Notes: generated by a model from the sequence alone, not told the origin. A stretch of 64,000 nt of DNA from Dehalobacterium sp040766325 (GCA_040766325.1 JAXGQR010000010.1:1-64000), one strand, 5' to 3'. Shown: positions 52,371 through 62,461, counted from the stretch's first letter. Program-made: numbers and translations.

Positions 52371-53432
52371 TTATTGCATTTCCTCCTTGTCATCGGAAAA
52401 AAGAGTTTGTTGTTGTACCTGATCTATATGTTGTGGCACCGGATAGTCAAAATAGCGATAAGCTTCCACAGTAGCCATACGTCCTCGAGGTGTCCTGTTT
52501 AAGAATCCTAATTGCATTAAAAAAGGCTCATAAACATCCTCCACTGTGTCCGCTGATTCACTGATAGTAGCGGCTATGGTCTCCAATCCAACAGGTCCGC
52601 CGCCAAATTTTGTGATAATACTGAGCATCATTTTACGATCAGTTTTATCCAAGCCCAGAGCATCAACTTCCAGCTGAGCAAGTCCGTTTTGGGCAACTTC
52701 TTCGGTGATCACCCGATCCGCTTTAATTTCTGCAAAATCACGGATACGTCTTAATAAACGATTTGCAATCCGAGGTGTACCTCGAGATCGCCGAGCGATC
52801 ACACTAGCTCCCTCCGGCGTAATTGCAACATTTAAAATTCCTGCGGATCTGTTGATAATAATGATTAATTCCTCTTCCTGATAATATTCTAAGCGACTCA
52901 CAACACCAAAACGATCTCTCAGAGGAGCGGAGAGCATACCTGCTCTGGTGGTTGCACCAATTAGGGTAAACCTGGGTAAATCGAGGCGTAAAGTACGCGC
53001 ACTGGGTCCTTTACCAATTACAATATCAATGCAAAAATCCTCCATAGCAGGATATAGTACTTCCTCAACCGTACGATTTAAACGGTGAATTTCGTCAATA
53101 AAAAGCACATCTTTTGGTTCCAGGCCGGTCAAAATAGCCGCCAAATCTCCAGGCCTTTCGATTGCTGGTCCGGAGGTGACACGAATATGAACATTCATTT
53201 CATTAGCAATGATGTTAGCTAAGGTAGTTTTCCCCAGCCCGGGAGGACCATAAAGAAGCACGTGATCTAAAGCTTCACCTCGATTAAGGGCGGCTTGAAT
53301 AAAAATTTCCAAATTGTTTTTAACCTGTTCCTGCCCAATATATTCACTTAATTTCATTGGTCTAACATGATTAATTTCGTTATCAAAATCCTCAAATTTC
53401 ATTGATGAGGAAATAAGTCGATCTTCTTCCAT
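52371..53432 (-). CDS. ruvB: Holliday junction branch migration ATPase RuvB
   Basis: The 353-residue AAA+ motor has Walker A YGPPGLGKTTLANII near residue 63, Walker B VLFIDEIHRLNRTVEEVLYPAMED near 113, sensor 1 IGATTRAGMLSAPLRDRFG, and the C-terminal winged helix GPVGLETIAATISE and FLNRTPRGRMAT. It pumps DNA during branch migration with RuvA. Downstream of ruvA by 108 bp. Confidence 0.97.
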   Translation of the reverse strand: MEEDRLISSSMKFEDFDNEINHVRPMKLSEYIGQEQVKNNLEIFIQAALNRGEALDHVLLYGPPGLGKTTLANIIANEMNVHIRVTSGPAIERPGDLAAILTGLEPKDVLFIDEIHRLNRTVEEVLYPAMEDFCIDIVIGKGPSARTLRLDLPRFTLIGATTRAGMLSAPLRDRFGVVSRLEYYQEEELIIIINRSAGILNVAITPEGASVIARRSRGTPRIANRLLRRIRDFAEIKADRVITEEVAQNGLAQLEVDALGLDKTDRKMMLSIITKFGGGPVGLETIAATISESADTVEDVYEPFLMQLGFLNRTPRGRMATVEAYRYFDYPVPQHIDQVQQQTLFSDDKEEMQ

Positions 53433-53540
53433 GGGATTACCTCACTCAATATTTTTATTAATAAGTATTTGCCGGCTGTAGGCTCCCTCCGCATTTAGTG
53501 GGGAAGGAAGGATGAGTTCCTGAATAAACCAGCTGTTACG

Positions 53541-54158
53541 CTAAATCTTTACAAGGAGTTTCAAAGCTCCTTTGATAAGATCCTGAGCATCTGATTCTGG
53601 TCCTAAAGCATTGAAAGCTCTTATACAGGCGCTTCGAGCTTCAGGGGCAGAATAACCCAATTGTGTTAAGGCTAAAACACAATCCTGATTTAATGTAGAA
53701 TCCTTAGCCGGTGAAAGGTCTTCAGTTATTTCTTCTTTATAGTCTAGATAGTCAAGCTTTTCGAATTTTTCTCGTAATTCTAAGACTAAACGTTCCCCGG
53801 TTTTCTTACCTACACCGGGAGCTTGGCTTAAACCCTTGCTGTCACCAGCCAGGATATATGATATCACTTCTTGATAAGAAAAATGGTTCATAATAGCCTG
53901 TCCCAGTTTTGGTCCAATCCCCGTCACACTAATCAGGTGACAAAAAATCTCCATCTGTACCTTTTGTGGAAAGCCGTAAAGCTGCCATTGATCCTCCCTA
54001 ATATGTAAAAAGGTATAAAGAAAAATCTCATCACCCACTTTTTTGTCCCGGGGGAAGATTCGAGGCGCGACAAAAACATGATAACCAATTCCCCCAACCT
54101 CAATTAGCACATTTTCTTCATCAATAGAAAATATGATCCCCTTAATAAATTGAATCAA
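53541..54158 (-). CDS. ruvA: Holliday junction DNA helicase subunit RuvA
   Basis: The 205-residue protein has an OB N-terminal domain (MIQFIKGIIFSIDEENVLIEVGGIGY), two helix-hairpin-helix motifs (ISVTGIGPKLGQAI and APGVGKKTGERLVLEL) and a small C-terminal RuvB-binding domain (CVLALTQLGYSAPEARSA). It recognises the four-way junction. Its start overlaps the ruvC stop by 4 bp, so the pair is coupled. Confidence 0.97.
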   Translation of the reverse strand: MIQFIKGIIFSIDEENVLIEVGGIGYHVFVAPRIFPRDKKVGDEIFLYTFLHIREDQWQLYGFPQKVQMEIFCHLISVTGIGPKLGQAIMNHFSYQEVISYILAGDSKGLSQAPGVGKKTGERLVLELREKFEKLDYLDYKEEITEDLSPAKDSTLNQDCVLALTQLGYSAPEARSACIRAFNALGPESDAQDLIKGALKLLVKI

Positions 54159-54661
54159 AAAGGATCCCTCTTTTCAATATGTTTTTTATCAATAATTCGG
54201 TAATGAGCATGGCAAAGGGCGATGGCCAGGGCATCTGCTGCATCATCCGGCTTAGGAATATCCGGCATTTTAAAAATCGTCTTAATCATATACTGTACCT
54301 GGTGTTTATCGGCTCGACCATAACCTACCACAGCTTGTTTTACCTGTAAAGGTGTGTATTCGCTAATCTCCACATTGTTGTGGGTGGCAGCTAAATAAAT
54401 GACCCCTCGGGCATGGCCTACTGCTAATGCAGTTCTGGCGTTTTTATTAAAAAATAATTGCTCGATAGCTGCTTCTTCCGGATGATAAAGACGAATTAAT
54501 GTCGCAATTCCTTGATATATCTTTTCTAAGCGATGCTCTAAGAGCATTCCGGCAGCAGTTCGAATACAACCATAATCCAACACTTTATACTTGTTACCTA
54601 AGCATTCTATAACACCGTAACCGGTAATGGCCGTTCCAGGATCGATTCCTATTATAATCAA
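54155..54661 (-). CDS. ruvC: Holliday junction resolvase RuvC
   Basis: The 168-residue RNase H-fold nuclease shows its acidic site: Asp in IIIGIDPGTAITGYGV at the N-terminus, Glu in AAIEQLFFNKN near residue 67, and Asp residues in KPDDAADALAIAL near 140. I chose the TTG at 54661, with GGAGAG before it, because family members begin just before GIDPG; the open frame upstream runs through a terminator. It forms ruvCAB with its neighbours. Confidence 0.95.
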   Translation of the reverse strand: MIIIGIDPGTAITGYGVIECLGNKYKVLDYGCIRTAAGMLLEHRLEKIYQGIATLIRLYHPEEAAIEQLFFNKNARTALAVGHARGVIYLAATHNNVEISEYTPLQVKQAVVGYGRADKHQVQYMIKTIFKMPDIPKPDDAADALAIALCHAHYRIIDKKHIEKRDPF

Positions 54662-54740
54662 ATTACTCTCTCCATGTTTTTTTGTCTTGAAACAATACCA
54701 CAATCTCATTAATATTCGCCGGGTGACACCTAATCTCCTG

Positions 54741-54781
54741 CTAAAATAATAAAGGGACAGGGTTGTCATCAACCCGTCCCC
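54741..54781 (-). terminator. Terminator of bofC
   Basis: GGGACGGGTTG pairs with CAACCCTGTCCC around a 4-nt loop, followed by TTTATTATTTT on the minus strand. It separates bofC from ruvC. Confidence 0.85.
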
Positions 54782-54788
54782 TACAATC

Positions 54789-55364
54789 TTATTCATATTC
54801 ATCGATACTGTCTAGTGCTTCTAATAACTCCTGTTCACTGGAAAAATTAAGATTTCCTGCTTTCACTCTCGTCTGCCATTCCTCGGGAAGGCGATCTATG
54901 CGCACATCTAATATCTCAACAAGATCTCCATTGGCCCCTACCGGCCCTTTCACAACTGCAACATATTCCCCCGCTACTCCTAAATGACGTTTATGTTCAT
55001 CCTTGGGGCAAAGACCATCAATATTTTTAAATATAGTAATATCTTGATTGCTATTATGGTATAAAGCCCAGCCACTAGCTCTAAGAGCATCTTCATCCGC
55101 ACCGGGGTATTCTTCTCCGGCAAGAACCTTCCGTTGGATTAGATGTTGACATTGAGTGTAATAAATTTCTTCTGTAATGGGAGAATTTTCGGGTATCTCA
55201 CCCACTGTTAGGGTTTGACCTGCCTTTAAATTTTTCCCAGACAAGGGTTTTTTTACTTCATTATCCCAAAATGCATGATCAGCAAATAACAAGGAAACAG
55301 AAAAGCTAACAATAAAAGCTAGAGAACCCCAACCAATTATTCTGCCAAAAGCCTTAAATGTCAC
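54789..55364 (-). CDS. bofC: BofC-domain protein (bypass-of-forespore C)
   Basis: The 191-residue protein has an N-terminal membrane anchor or signal (residues 8-28) and a C-terminal BofC_C-type domain (HLGVAGEYVAVVKGPVGANGDLVEILDVRIDRLP, in two halves about 125-160). In Bacillus, BofC restrains SpoIVB and thus pro-sigma-K activation. A sigma-K gene is at 14.9 kb in this window. GTG start after GAGGTGG. Upstream of ruvCAB, as in Bacillus. Confidence 0.82.
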   Translation of the reverse strand: MTFKAFGRIIGWGSLAFIVSFSVSLLFADHAFWDNEVKKPLSGKNLKAGQTLTVGEIPENSPITEEIYYTQCQHLIQRKVLAGEEYPGADEDALRASGWALYHNSNQDITIFKNIDGLCPKDEHKRHLGVAGEYVAVVKGPVGANGDLVEILDVRIDRLPEEWQTRVKAGNLNFSSEQELLEALDSIDEYE

Positions 55365-55448
55365 GTTTATCCCACCTCATCGATAACATCATATTGATCT
55401 TTATTTAGAAAAATATGATAACCAAAAGATGGGTTTTTTATACATGCA

Positions 55449-56201
55449 CTAATTTTCTAATTGTGCCAGAATTTCATCCGGAATCTCAAAATTACCATAA
55501 ACATTTTGCACATCATCATGATCTTCCAAACTTTCCACCATTTTCATTATTTTAATTGATTGCTCAAGATCATCAACTTGTATTGTGTTCTGAGGAATCA
55601 TAGTTACCTCTTCCTCTTCAATAACAAGTCCTTTTTCTGATAGGAATTTACGAACCTCTTCCAAAGAATCAGGTTCCGTGATAATTTCACCTATTCCTTC
55701 TTCTGCTCTAAAATCTTCGGCACCGGCTTCTAAAGCTAGGAGCATCAATTCATCTTTGTCCTGATTTTCCAGGTTAACCGTTAATCGGCCTTTCCGGTCA
55801 AACATCCAGGCTACACAACCTGTTTCTCCTAGATTGCCTCCATTTTTGGAAAAGGTATGCCTAATTTCACTAGCTGTTCGATTGCGATTATCAGTCACGA
55901 TCGACAGCAAAATGGCTACCCCTCCCGGGCCATATCCCTCATAAAATATTTCTTCAAAATTATCGCCTTCTGTGCTCCCTGATGCCTTTTGAATAGCTCT
56001 ATTAATATTATCATTAGGCATATTATTAGCCTTAGCCTTTTGAATGCTAAGCTTTAAGCGAAAATTACCTTCTGGATCCGGTCCCCCTTGCTTAACAGCC
56101 ACCATGATTTCTTTAGATATTTTTGTGAAAACGGCGCCTTTTGCTTCATCTTGTTTTGCTTTTTTGTGTTTAATATTTGCCCATTTAGAATGGCCAGCCA
56201 T
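55449..56201 (-). CDS. yebC: YebC/TACO1-family protein
   Basis: The 250-residue protein begins MAGHSKWANIKHKKAKQDEAKG, the family signature, and continues with PNDNINRAIQKASG near residue 70 and YEGYGPGGVAILL near 90. Members were annotated as transcription regulators; recent work supports a role in translation of proline-rich stretches. The ATG at 56201 has GAGAGGT before it; the longer ORF does not. Confidence 0.95.
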   Translation of the reverse strand: MAGHSKWANIKHKKAKQDEAKGAVFTKISKEIMVAVKQGGPDPEGNFRLKLSIQKAKANNMPNDNINRAIQKASGSTEGDNFEEIFYEGYGPGGVAILLSIVTDNRNRTASEIRHTFSKNGGNLGETGCVAWMFDRKGRLTVNLENQDKDELMLLALEAGAEDFRAEEGIGEIITEPDSLEEVRKFLSEKGLVIEEEEVTMIPQNTIQVDDLEQSIKIMKMVESLEDHDDVQNVYGNFEIPDEILAQLEN

Positions 56202-56251
56202 GATATTACCTCTCTTTCTATCTATTAAAATGATCCTCAATATTTAACATA

Positions 56252-56440
56252 TCAGGATTTTTCCAAAATAATTTTATGATCTACCAGTGCTAATTCTTTT
56301 ATTTCTGCTTTAATTATTATTTTCTGACCAAAAATATTTTCCAGAATCAACTGACCATCTTCAGGAATGACCCGATCTACCTTTTCTAATAATAATTCTT
56401 CTTCTTCCCCTTTTAGAATGTAAGCGTTTGCTTCACACAT
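56252..56440 (-). CDS. CooT-family nickel-binding protein
   Basis: A 62-residue protein beginning MCEANAYIL, whose N-terminal cysteine is the nickel ligand in CooT, then LLLEKVDRVIPEDGQLILENIFGQK and a C-terminal ALVDHKIIL. Dimeric CooT binds nickel for CO-dehydrogenase maturation in Rhodospirillum; homologues are common in anaerobes. No CO dehydrogenase gene is in the window. The gene is 3 bp after DUF3842. Confidence 0.82.
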   Translation of the reverse strand: MCEANAYILKGEEEELLLEKVDRVIPEDGQLILENIFGQKIIIKAEIKELALVDHKIILEKS

Positions 56441-56443
56441 ACT

Positions 56444-56860
56444 TCACTCATCCTTTCGCATTTTTCTTAAAATTGCGATCAAACCATCAATTTGATGGGG
56501 TAAAGGTTCGTTAAGCACACCAACAATTTCAATTCCGACCCTATTGATTGGTAAGAGTATTTTTTTTGCTGATGACTCCGCAATTGCCTGGGCCATCTTA
56601 GGAGTTAATTCACCCAGCATGGAATTGGCTGCAATAATAGCCACTGAACCAACGATCACATCCATTTGACAGGCCATCCACACAATAGCATTTTCTCCTG
56701 TGGCACCTTCATTTGCCCCTGCTTTCAACATGGCGGTTGTAGCCAAGGAGTTTGTACCCAGGGCAAAGATTTCAGTATTTTCCGGCAAATTTTTACGCAG
56801 TTTTTCGGTAATATGTTTTCCAATGCCACCACCTTGACCGTCGATAACACCAATCTTCAT
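56444..56860 (-). CDS. DUF3842 family protein
   Basis: A 138-residue protein with a nucleotide-binding-like N-terminus (MKIGVIDGQGGGIGKHITEKL) and a second conserved stretch (GANEGATGENAIVWMACQMDVIVGSVAIIAANSMLGE, in two pieces near 53-87). Function is unknown. GAGGGG site before the ATG. It is 3 bp upstream of the CooT-like gene, so the two probably act together or are at least co-expressed. Confidence 0.85.
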   Translation of the reverse strand: MKIGVIDGQGGGIGKHITEKLRKNLPENTEIFALGTNSLATTAMLKAGANEGATGENAIVWMACQMDVIVGSVAIIAANSMLGELTPKMAQAIAESSAKKILLPINRVGIEIVGVLNEPLPHQIDGLIAILRKMRKDE

Positions 56861-56941
56861 AAGTATTTCCCCTCAGTATTTTTTCTTGATGTCAGGTAAT
56901 ATTATACCAAATGAAAGATGATATTGCTATGACCATGGAGA

Positions 56942-56988
56942 GATCAAAAAAAACGGTTACGTCGGAAAAAAGACGAAACCGTTTAAAA
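56942..56988 (-). terminator. Terminator of the sdhCAB operon
   Basis: AAACGGTTTCGTC pairs with GACGTAACCGTTT around a T-rich loop, followed by TTTTTGATC on the minus strand. It lies 28 bp after the sdhB stop. Confidence 0.85.
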
Positions 56989-57013
56989 AAATTTATAATC
57001 ATCATTTTGCACT

Positions 57014-57781
57014 TTACTTTGTAAACCAACGTTTTAGAGAGTATTTTATCGTTTCTCTATTCATAGCGGCAATATGGGTGGTAAGCGGAATCTCTTTCGG
57101 ACAAACCTCCCTGCAATTTTGAGCATTGCCGCATTCCTGAATACCCCCCTCGGCCATTAACGCATCGAGTCGCGGTTCTTTATGCATTTCACCAATTGGA
57201 TGTGTATTGAACATTCTAACTTGAGCAATGGTAGAAGGACCAATAAATTTTGATTTACTATTTACGTTAGGGCATGCTTCCATACAGCAACCACAGGTCA
57301 TGCAACGGGATATGATATAAGTCCACCTTTGGTCGCGGTCGGCAAACCTGGGCCCTCGTCCCAAAGGAAAGCTTCCATCAACAGGAACCCAGGCTTTCAC
57401 TCTTTTTAAGGTATCAAACATTGATTGTCGATCAACCATTAAATCCCGTATTACAGGAAACTTTGTCAATGGTTCAAGGACGATTTCTTTTCCAAACCTA
57501 GTCTTTTCGTAAATTTTGTCAATTAATGCTGAACAAGATTGTCTAGGTATTCCATTAATTAACATAGTGCAAGCGCCACAGACTTCTTCCAGACAATTGC
57601 ACTCCCAAACTACCGGGGTGGTTTTTTCGCCCTTTATATTTACCGGGTTTTTACGGATTTCCATTAATACTGATACTACATTCATATTAGGTTTATAGGG
57701 AATTTGAAACTCTTCCCATCGTGAAGGCGCATCTGGTTTATCCTGACGTTTAATTTTGAGCCTTATGAACTTACTTTCCAT
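57014..57781 (-). CDS. sdhB: Succinate dehydrogenase/fumarate reductase iron-sulfur subunit
   Basis: The 255-residue protein carries electrons between the flavoprotein and membrane subunits. The 2Fe-2S ligands are in VWECNCLEEVCGACTMLING, and two downstream clusters are held by CMTCGCCMEACPNVN and CGNAQNCREVCPKEIPL. ATG at 57781 after AAGGAGG, overlapping sdhA by 11 bp. Subunit order C-A-B and the one-piece cytochrome match the Bacillus-type (class B) complex. Confidence 0.95.
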   Translation of the reverse strand: MESKFIRLKIKRQDKPDAPSRWEEFQIPYKPNMNVVSVLMEIRKNPVNIKGEKTTPVVWECNCLEEVCGACTMLINGIPRQSCSALIDKIYEKTRFGKEIVLEPLTKFPVIRDLMVDRQSMFDTLKRVKAWVPVDGSFPLGRGPRFADRDQRWTYIISRCMTCGCCMEACPNVNSKSKFIGPSTIAQVRMFNTHPIGEMHKEPRLDALMAEGGIQECGNAQNCREVCPKEIPLTTHIAAMNRETIKYSLKRWFTK

Positions 57782-59537
57782 TCTTAGAAGCCTCCTTATC
57801 AACATTATATACCCGTTTACGAGGCTTTATTAAAGAGATATCCACATCTTCCCATTCTATTTCCGTACCATTGGGGGTCCATCGACACTTAGATGTTTTT
57901 AAAAACTCCGGATCATTTCTTTCAGGATATTCAGGCTTATAGTGACTCCCTCTACTTTCATTGCGCATCAAGGCGCCAGTTGTTATGGCCTGGGCAACCT
58001 CAATCATATTTTTTAATTCCTTAACAAACATGATGGTCTGATTGCTATATCCCTGAGAATCTATCATGTTGATGTTTTTCCAACGCTCTTTCATTTCATA
58101 CAGGAAATCATTGTTCACTTTTAAATCCTTATTGTTTCGAACAATTCCAACATTTGCAATCATTTTTTCTCCCATTTCCTGATGAAGCTTATAGGGATTT
58201 TCTTTTCCATTCATCTTTCTTACTTTTTGATCATATTCCTGTTGCCGTTTTAATTCCTGATCAAAGTATTTACTTCCTGATTCTTTAGATAATCTATTAA
58301 GCCCTTTGACATAATTCAATGCAGCAGGACCGGAAACTGTTCCACTATACAGAGCAGAAAGCAAAGAGTTGGCGCCTAACCTATTAGCACCGTGATACAT
58401 ATAATCACATTCCCCGGAAGCGAACAAACCAGGTACACAAGTCATATGAGAGCTGTTGACATGGATACCCCCCATAAAATAGTGAATCCCCGGGAAGATC
58501 TTCATTGGTACTTTTCTGGGGTCATCACCGTGGAATTTTTGATATATTTCCATAATTCCACCAAGACGGCGTTCGATAAAATCGGTAGGTAAGTGGCTCA
58601 AATCCAAATAAACCTGATTCTTACCGTCAACTCCCAAGCCCATTTCAACGCACACTTTATAAATAGCCCTTGACGCAATGTCTCTGGGCACTAGATTACC
58701 ATAAGCAGGATACATTTCCTCCAGAAAATACCATGGCTTTCCGTCCTTATAAGTCCAAATTCTCCCTCCGTCCCCGCGCGCGGATTCAGACATGAGGCGA
58801 GTTTTATCATCCCCGAGCATGGCTGTAGGATGAATTTGCACAAACTCCATATTTGCCAAATAGGCTCCTTGCTGATAAACAATACCGGCTGCGCTTCCTG
58901 TACAAATCGTAGAAGTGGTGCTTCTCCCAAATATCATTCCCCCACCACCAGTAGCTAGAATGACAGCATCTCCGACAAAAGATCTAATTTCCATGGTTGC
59001 CAAGTTTTGAGCAATACAACCGCGACATACACCCTGATCATCTAGAACGGCAGCTAAAAACTCCCATCCCTCATATTTTTGAACTAATCCTGCATCTTCG
59101 TACTTTCTAACCTGTTCATCGCAGCAATACTCCAATTGGGCCCCGGTAGTAGCGCCGGCAAAAGCAGTACGTTTATTCTTTTGACCACCGAAATTACGTA
59201 AATCTAACAAACCTTCCGCTGTCCGGCTAAACATGACACCCATCCGATCCATCATATAAATGATTTCAGGAGCAGCGTCACACATGTTCTTAACAGGAGG
59301 TTGATTAGCTAAAAAGTCCCCGCCATAGATAGTATCATCAAAATGCTCCCATGTAGTATCATTTTCACCTTTGGTATTTAAAGCTGCATTAATACCACCC
59401 TGGGCACACACAGAATGAGATCTCTTTACAGGAACTAAAGACAGAAGATCTACATGAACTCCTTTTTCCGCTATTTTCATGGTAGCCATCAAGCCTGATA
59501 AACCGCCACCTACAACAATTATTTTTGGGCTGCTCAA
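57771..59537 (-). CDS. sdhA: Succinate dehydrogenase/fumarate reductase flavoprotein subunit
   Basis: The 588-residue flavoprotein has the FAD Rossmann motif VVGGGLSGLMATM near residue 6 and SHSVCAQGGINAA near 40, where the His links FAD covalently. The active site HPTAMLGDD and SESARGDGG are followed by YFMGGIHVNSSHM and GANRLGANSLLSAL. TTG at 59537 is preferred for its GGAGGGG site. In an anaerobe the complex may run as fumarate reductase; the direction cannot be read from the sequence. Confidence 0.96.
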   Translation of the reverse strand: MSSPKIIVVGGGLSGLMATMKIAEKGVHVDLLSLVPVKRSHSVCAQGGINAALNTKGENDTTWEHFDDTIYGGDFLANQPPVKNMCDAAPEIIYMMDRMGVMFSRTAEGLLDLRNFGGQKNKRTAFAGATTGAQLEYCCDEQVRKYEDAGLVQKYEGWEFLAAVLDDQGVCRGCIAQNLATMEIRSFVGDAVILATGGGGMIFGRSTTSTICTGSAAGIVYQQGAYLANMEFVQIHPTAMLGDDKTRLMSESARGDGGRIWTYKDGKPWYFLEEMYPAYGNLVPRDIASRAIYKVCVEMGLGVDGKNQVYLDLSHLPTDFIERRLGGIMEIYQKFHGDDPRKVPMKIFPGIHYFMGGIHVNSSHMTCVPGLFASGECDYMYHGANRLGANSLLSALYSGTVSGPAALNYVKGLNRLSKESGSKYFDQELKRQQEYDQKVRKMNGKENPYKLHQEMGEKMIANVGIVRNNKDLKVNNDFLYEMKERWKNINMIDSQGYSNQTIMFVKELKNMIEVAQAITTGALMRNESRGSHYKPEYPERNDPEFLKTSKCRWTPNGTEIEWEDVDISLIKPRKRVYNVDKEASKNGK

Positions 59538-59574
59538 AGGTTCCCCTCCCCACATTTATTTTATTAGACTCTGT

Positions 59575-60189
59575 TTATAAACGGGAAATAACAGTTAAAA
59601 GACCTATCCCCAAGAAACCCAGGGCAACAAAGAGCACAGTCGAAAACTTACTGAAAAAGTTTTGTGAATTGTCTCCGATGGTAATACCCCAGGTAATTAA
59701 GAATGTAAACAAACCGTTGGCAAAATGATAAATTGCAGAGATTACGCCAATAATATAAAGTGCAAAAAACAATGGGTTTTGTAATTGCCTGACAAAAGTA
59801 TCGACAACCTGGGCCGGCTCATGTATAGACAACCTTAGCGTATAAACATGAAATAGAATGAAGATTAGTGTAATAATTGCCGTTATTCTCTGTAAATAGA
59901 AAGCCCAGTTGCGATAATAAGTAAATTTTAAAACATTGTTCTTGGCTACATAAACAATCCATAGTCCATAAATAGCATGAAACAAGATAGGAATAGCTAT
60001 AATAATTATTTCTGCAACTTCAATCAACGGGATGTTTTTCATAAATCCGATTACCATCTCATAGGTATGATTTCCCCCGAAAAAAACTGAGCTGTTTATT
60101 GTTAAGTGAAAGATAAGAAAAATACCTATGGGAATTATGGCTAAAAGTGAATGCACCCTCCTAATAAAAAAATTACTCTTGTCACTCAA
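59575..60189 (-). CDS. sdhC: Succinate dehydrogenase/fumarate reductase cytochrome b558 subunit
   Basis: The 204-residue membrane protein has five hydrophobic helices with conserved histidines that can ligate two b hemes (HSLLAIIPIGIFLIFHLTIN, ILFHAIYGLW, FILFHVYTLRL, IYHFANGLF). This is the single-subunit anchor of the Bacillus/Wolinella type. It begins with TTG after GGGGAG. It is first in sdhCAB and lies 410 bp downstream of the rRNA genes on the same strand. Confidence 0.93.
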   Translation of the reverse strand: MSDKSNFFIRRVHSLLAIIPIGIFLIFHLTINSSVFFGGNHTYEMVIGFMKNIPLIEVAEIIIIAIPILFHAIYGLWIVYVAKNNVLKFTYYRNWAFYLQRITAIITLIFILFHVYTLRLSIHEPAQVVDTFVRQLQNPLFFALYIIGVISAIYHFANGLFTFLITWGITIGDNSQNFFSKFSTVLFVALGFLGIGLLTVISRL

Positions 60190-60313
60190 ACATTATCTCC
60201 CCTTTCTTAATATTTTTAAAACTTTTTACTTTTTGCGAAACCAATAAATAATGAAAATTCACCATATATCGAAAAGACATTTCCCCCCTTTATAATTAAG
60301 AATAAGGCTACAC

Positions 60314-60342
60314 TTATTATTAATTATTCCTCACTCATTCAA
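60314..60342 (-). promoter_or_regulatory. Candidate promoter of sdhCAB
   Basis: TTGAAT (60337-60342) and TAATAA (60314-60319) are spaced by 17 bp on the minus strand, which would give a leader of about 120 nt. In such AT-rich DNA chance matches are common. Confidence 0.35.
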
Positions 60343-60559
60343 TAACAAATAGATTTCCTTATCTAGCTTTCATAAAGAATGAATCTTTATTTTATTGTTA
60401 TATGTTCAATATTTTGCATAATTATCCTTCTTAAATTTAATAATTTGAATTAGATTTATCACAAATTTTTATTTATCTAATAAATATTGTTTAGCTAATA
60501 GATGGAACTATTTATATCATTGGTTACCATTTCATTTCATATAATTGAGAAAAATACGG

Positions 60560-60594
60560 CAAACTAGAAAGCACACTTAATCAGTGTGCTTTAA
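60560..60594 (-). terminator. rRNA operon terminator
   Basis: AAAGCACAC pairs with GTGTGCTTT around a 7-nt loop just after the 5S gene on the minus strand; the following T-tract is weak. Confidence 0.65.
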
Positions 60595-60601
60595 AAATTA
60601 A

Positions 60602-60712
60602 AACCCGCAACGACCTACCCTTGAGGACTCGCGTCCCAAAGTACTATCGGCGCTGGAGAGCTTAACTTCTGTGTTCGGTATGGTACAGGTCTCTCCGCCA
60701 TCATCACCAGGA
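60602..60712 (-). rRNA. rrf: 5S ribosomal RNA
   Basis: The minus strand contains the conserved 5S core CCATACCGAACACAGAAGTT and AAGCTCTCCAGCGCCGATAGT. The 5' part CCTGGTGATGATGGCGGAGA and the 3' part GTAGGTCGTTGCGGG pair as helix I. About 111 nt are visible; exact ends are uncertain by a few bases. It is about 70 bp downstream of the 23S gene and followed by a hairpin terminator. Confidence 0.95.
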
Positions 60713-60906
60713 AAATTTATGCTTTTTTTATGAGAGTTTGTTCTCTCAAAACTACACAGTGAAGTCTCGCTTAGTTTCATCTTAAGGTCAAGTCCTCGAC
60801 CTATTAGTACCGGTCAGCTCCGGACATTACTGTCTTCACCTCGGCCCATTCACCAGTTCGTCTTTCTGGTCTTATCAGCTTGTTGTGGGAAATCTTATCT
60901 TAAGGG

Positions 60907-60939
<33 letters not shown>

Positions 60940-61052
60940 TTTCCAGACTTAGCTACCCAGCTTCACCATTGGCATGATAACTGGTACACCAGTGGTCTGT
61001 CCATCCCGGTCCCTCGTACCAGGAGTGCCTTGCAAATTTCCTACGCCTGCGA

Positions 61053-61095
<43 letters not shown>

Positions 61096-61100
61096 ACGTA

Positions 61101-61137
<37 letters not shown>

Positions 61138-61141
61138 ACTA

Positions 61142-61196
<55 letters not shown>

Positions 61197-61197
61197 G

Positions 61198-61250
<53 letters not shown>

Positions 61251-61365
61251 GACGGCCCTTCCACTCGGTACCGCCGGATCACTAAGCCCGACTTTCGTCC
61301 CTGCTCGAGATGTCTCTCTCGCAGTCAAGCTCCCTTATGCCTTTACACTCTTCGCGCGATTTCCA

Positions 61366-61439
<74 letters not shown>

Positions 61440-61672
61440 ACATTGTCCTCCAGCCGGCTTACGGCGTGAAGTTAGAACTTCAGCACATCAAGAGTGGTAT
61501 CCCACCGGTGACTCCTTTGAGACTAGCGTCCCAAATTCTCTGTCTCCCACCTATCCTGTACGTGATATACCAAAATCCAATGTCAGGCTACAGTAAAGCT
61601 CCACGGGGTCTTTCTGTCCTGTCGCGTAACCGGTATCTTCACCGGTATTACAATTTCACCGAGCCCCTCGTC

Positions 61673-61705
<33 letters not shown>

Positions 61706-61723
61706 GGGTCTGAACTTCTACCA

Positions 61724-61774
<51 letters not shown>

Positions 61775-62461
61775 TGTTCAATTCAATGCTTCGCCTTGCG
61801 GCTGACCCTCTGCAACCTTCCAGCACGGGCAGGCGTCAGCACCTATACGTCGTCTTTTCGACTTTGCAGGCACCTGTGTTTTTGATAAACAGTCGCTTGG
61901 GCCTTTTCTCTGCGTTTCATGCTCGTTAAAAACTTCACACTACAAAGGCACCCCTTCTCCGAAGTTACGGGGTCATTTTGCCGAGTTCCTTAACAAGGGT
62001 TTCCGCGCGCCTTGGATTCTCACCCTACCTTGTCGGTTGCGGTACAGGCACCTGCTCTCGTTAGAGGCTTTTCTTGACAGTGGGATCAGTCAGTTCGCTA
62101 CTTATTTTCCGCTCCCCATCACCTCTCGGGATTAAGTGAAAGACGTTTCGCCTATCTTTCCCCCTACCGGTTTGGACGCACTCAACCAACGGTGCCGACC
62201 TACCCTCCTGTGTCACCCCTTCCTTCAAACGGTTGCAGGTGGTATCGGAATTTTAACCGATTGTCCATCATCTACGCTCTCTGCCTCGACTTAGGTCCTG
62301 ACTTACCCTGGGCGGACGAGCCTTCCCCAGGAAACCTTTGGTTTTTGGCGGGCAGGATTCTCACCTGCCTTGTCGCTTACTTATACCGGCATTCTCACTA
62401 CTCAACAGTCCACATGTCCTTACGGTCATGCTTCTACCCGTTGAGTACGCTCCCCTACCAC

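Larger units (their letters stand above)
60193..60599. other. AT-rich spacer between sdhC and the 5S rRNA
   Basis: I see no gene in this AT-rich stretch. It contains the rRNA hairpin terminator (60560-60594) and a possible sdh promoter. No tRNA cloverleaf is visible. Confidence 0.6.

Noticed and set aside
60713..60782. tRNA gene between 23S and 5S
   Set aside because: The spacer is about 70 bp, AT-rich and has no cloverleaf or TTCGA-type T-loop. No tRNA was seen elsewhere in the window.
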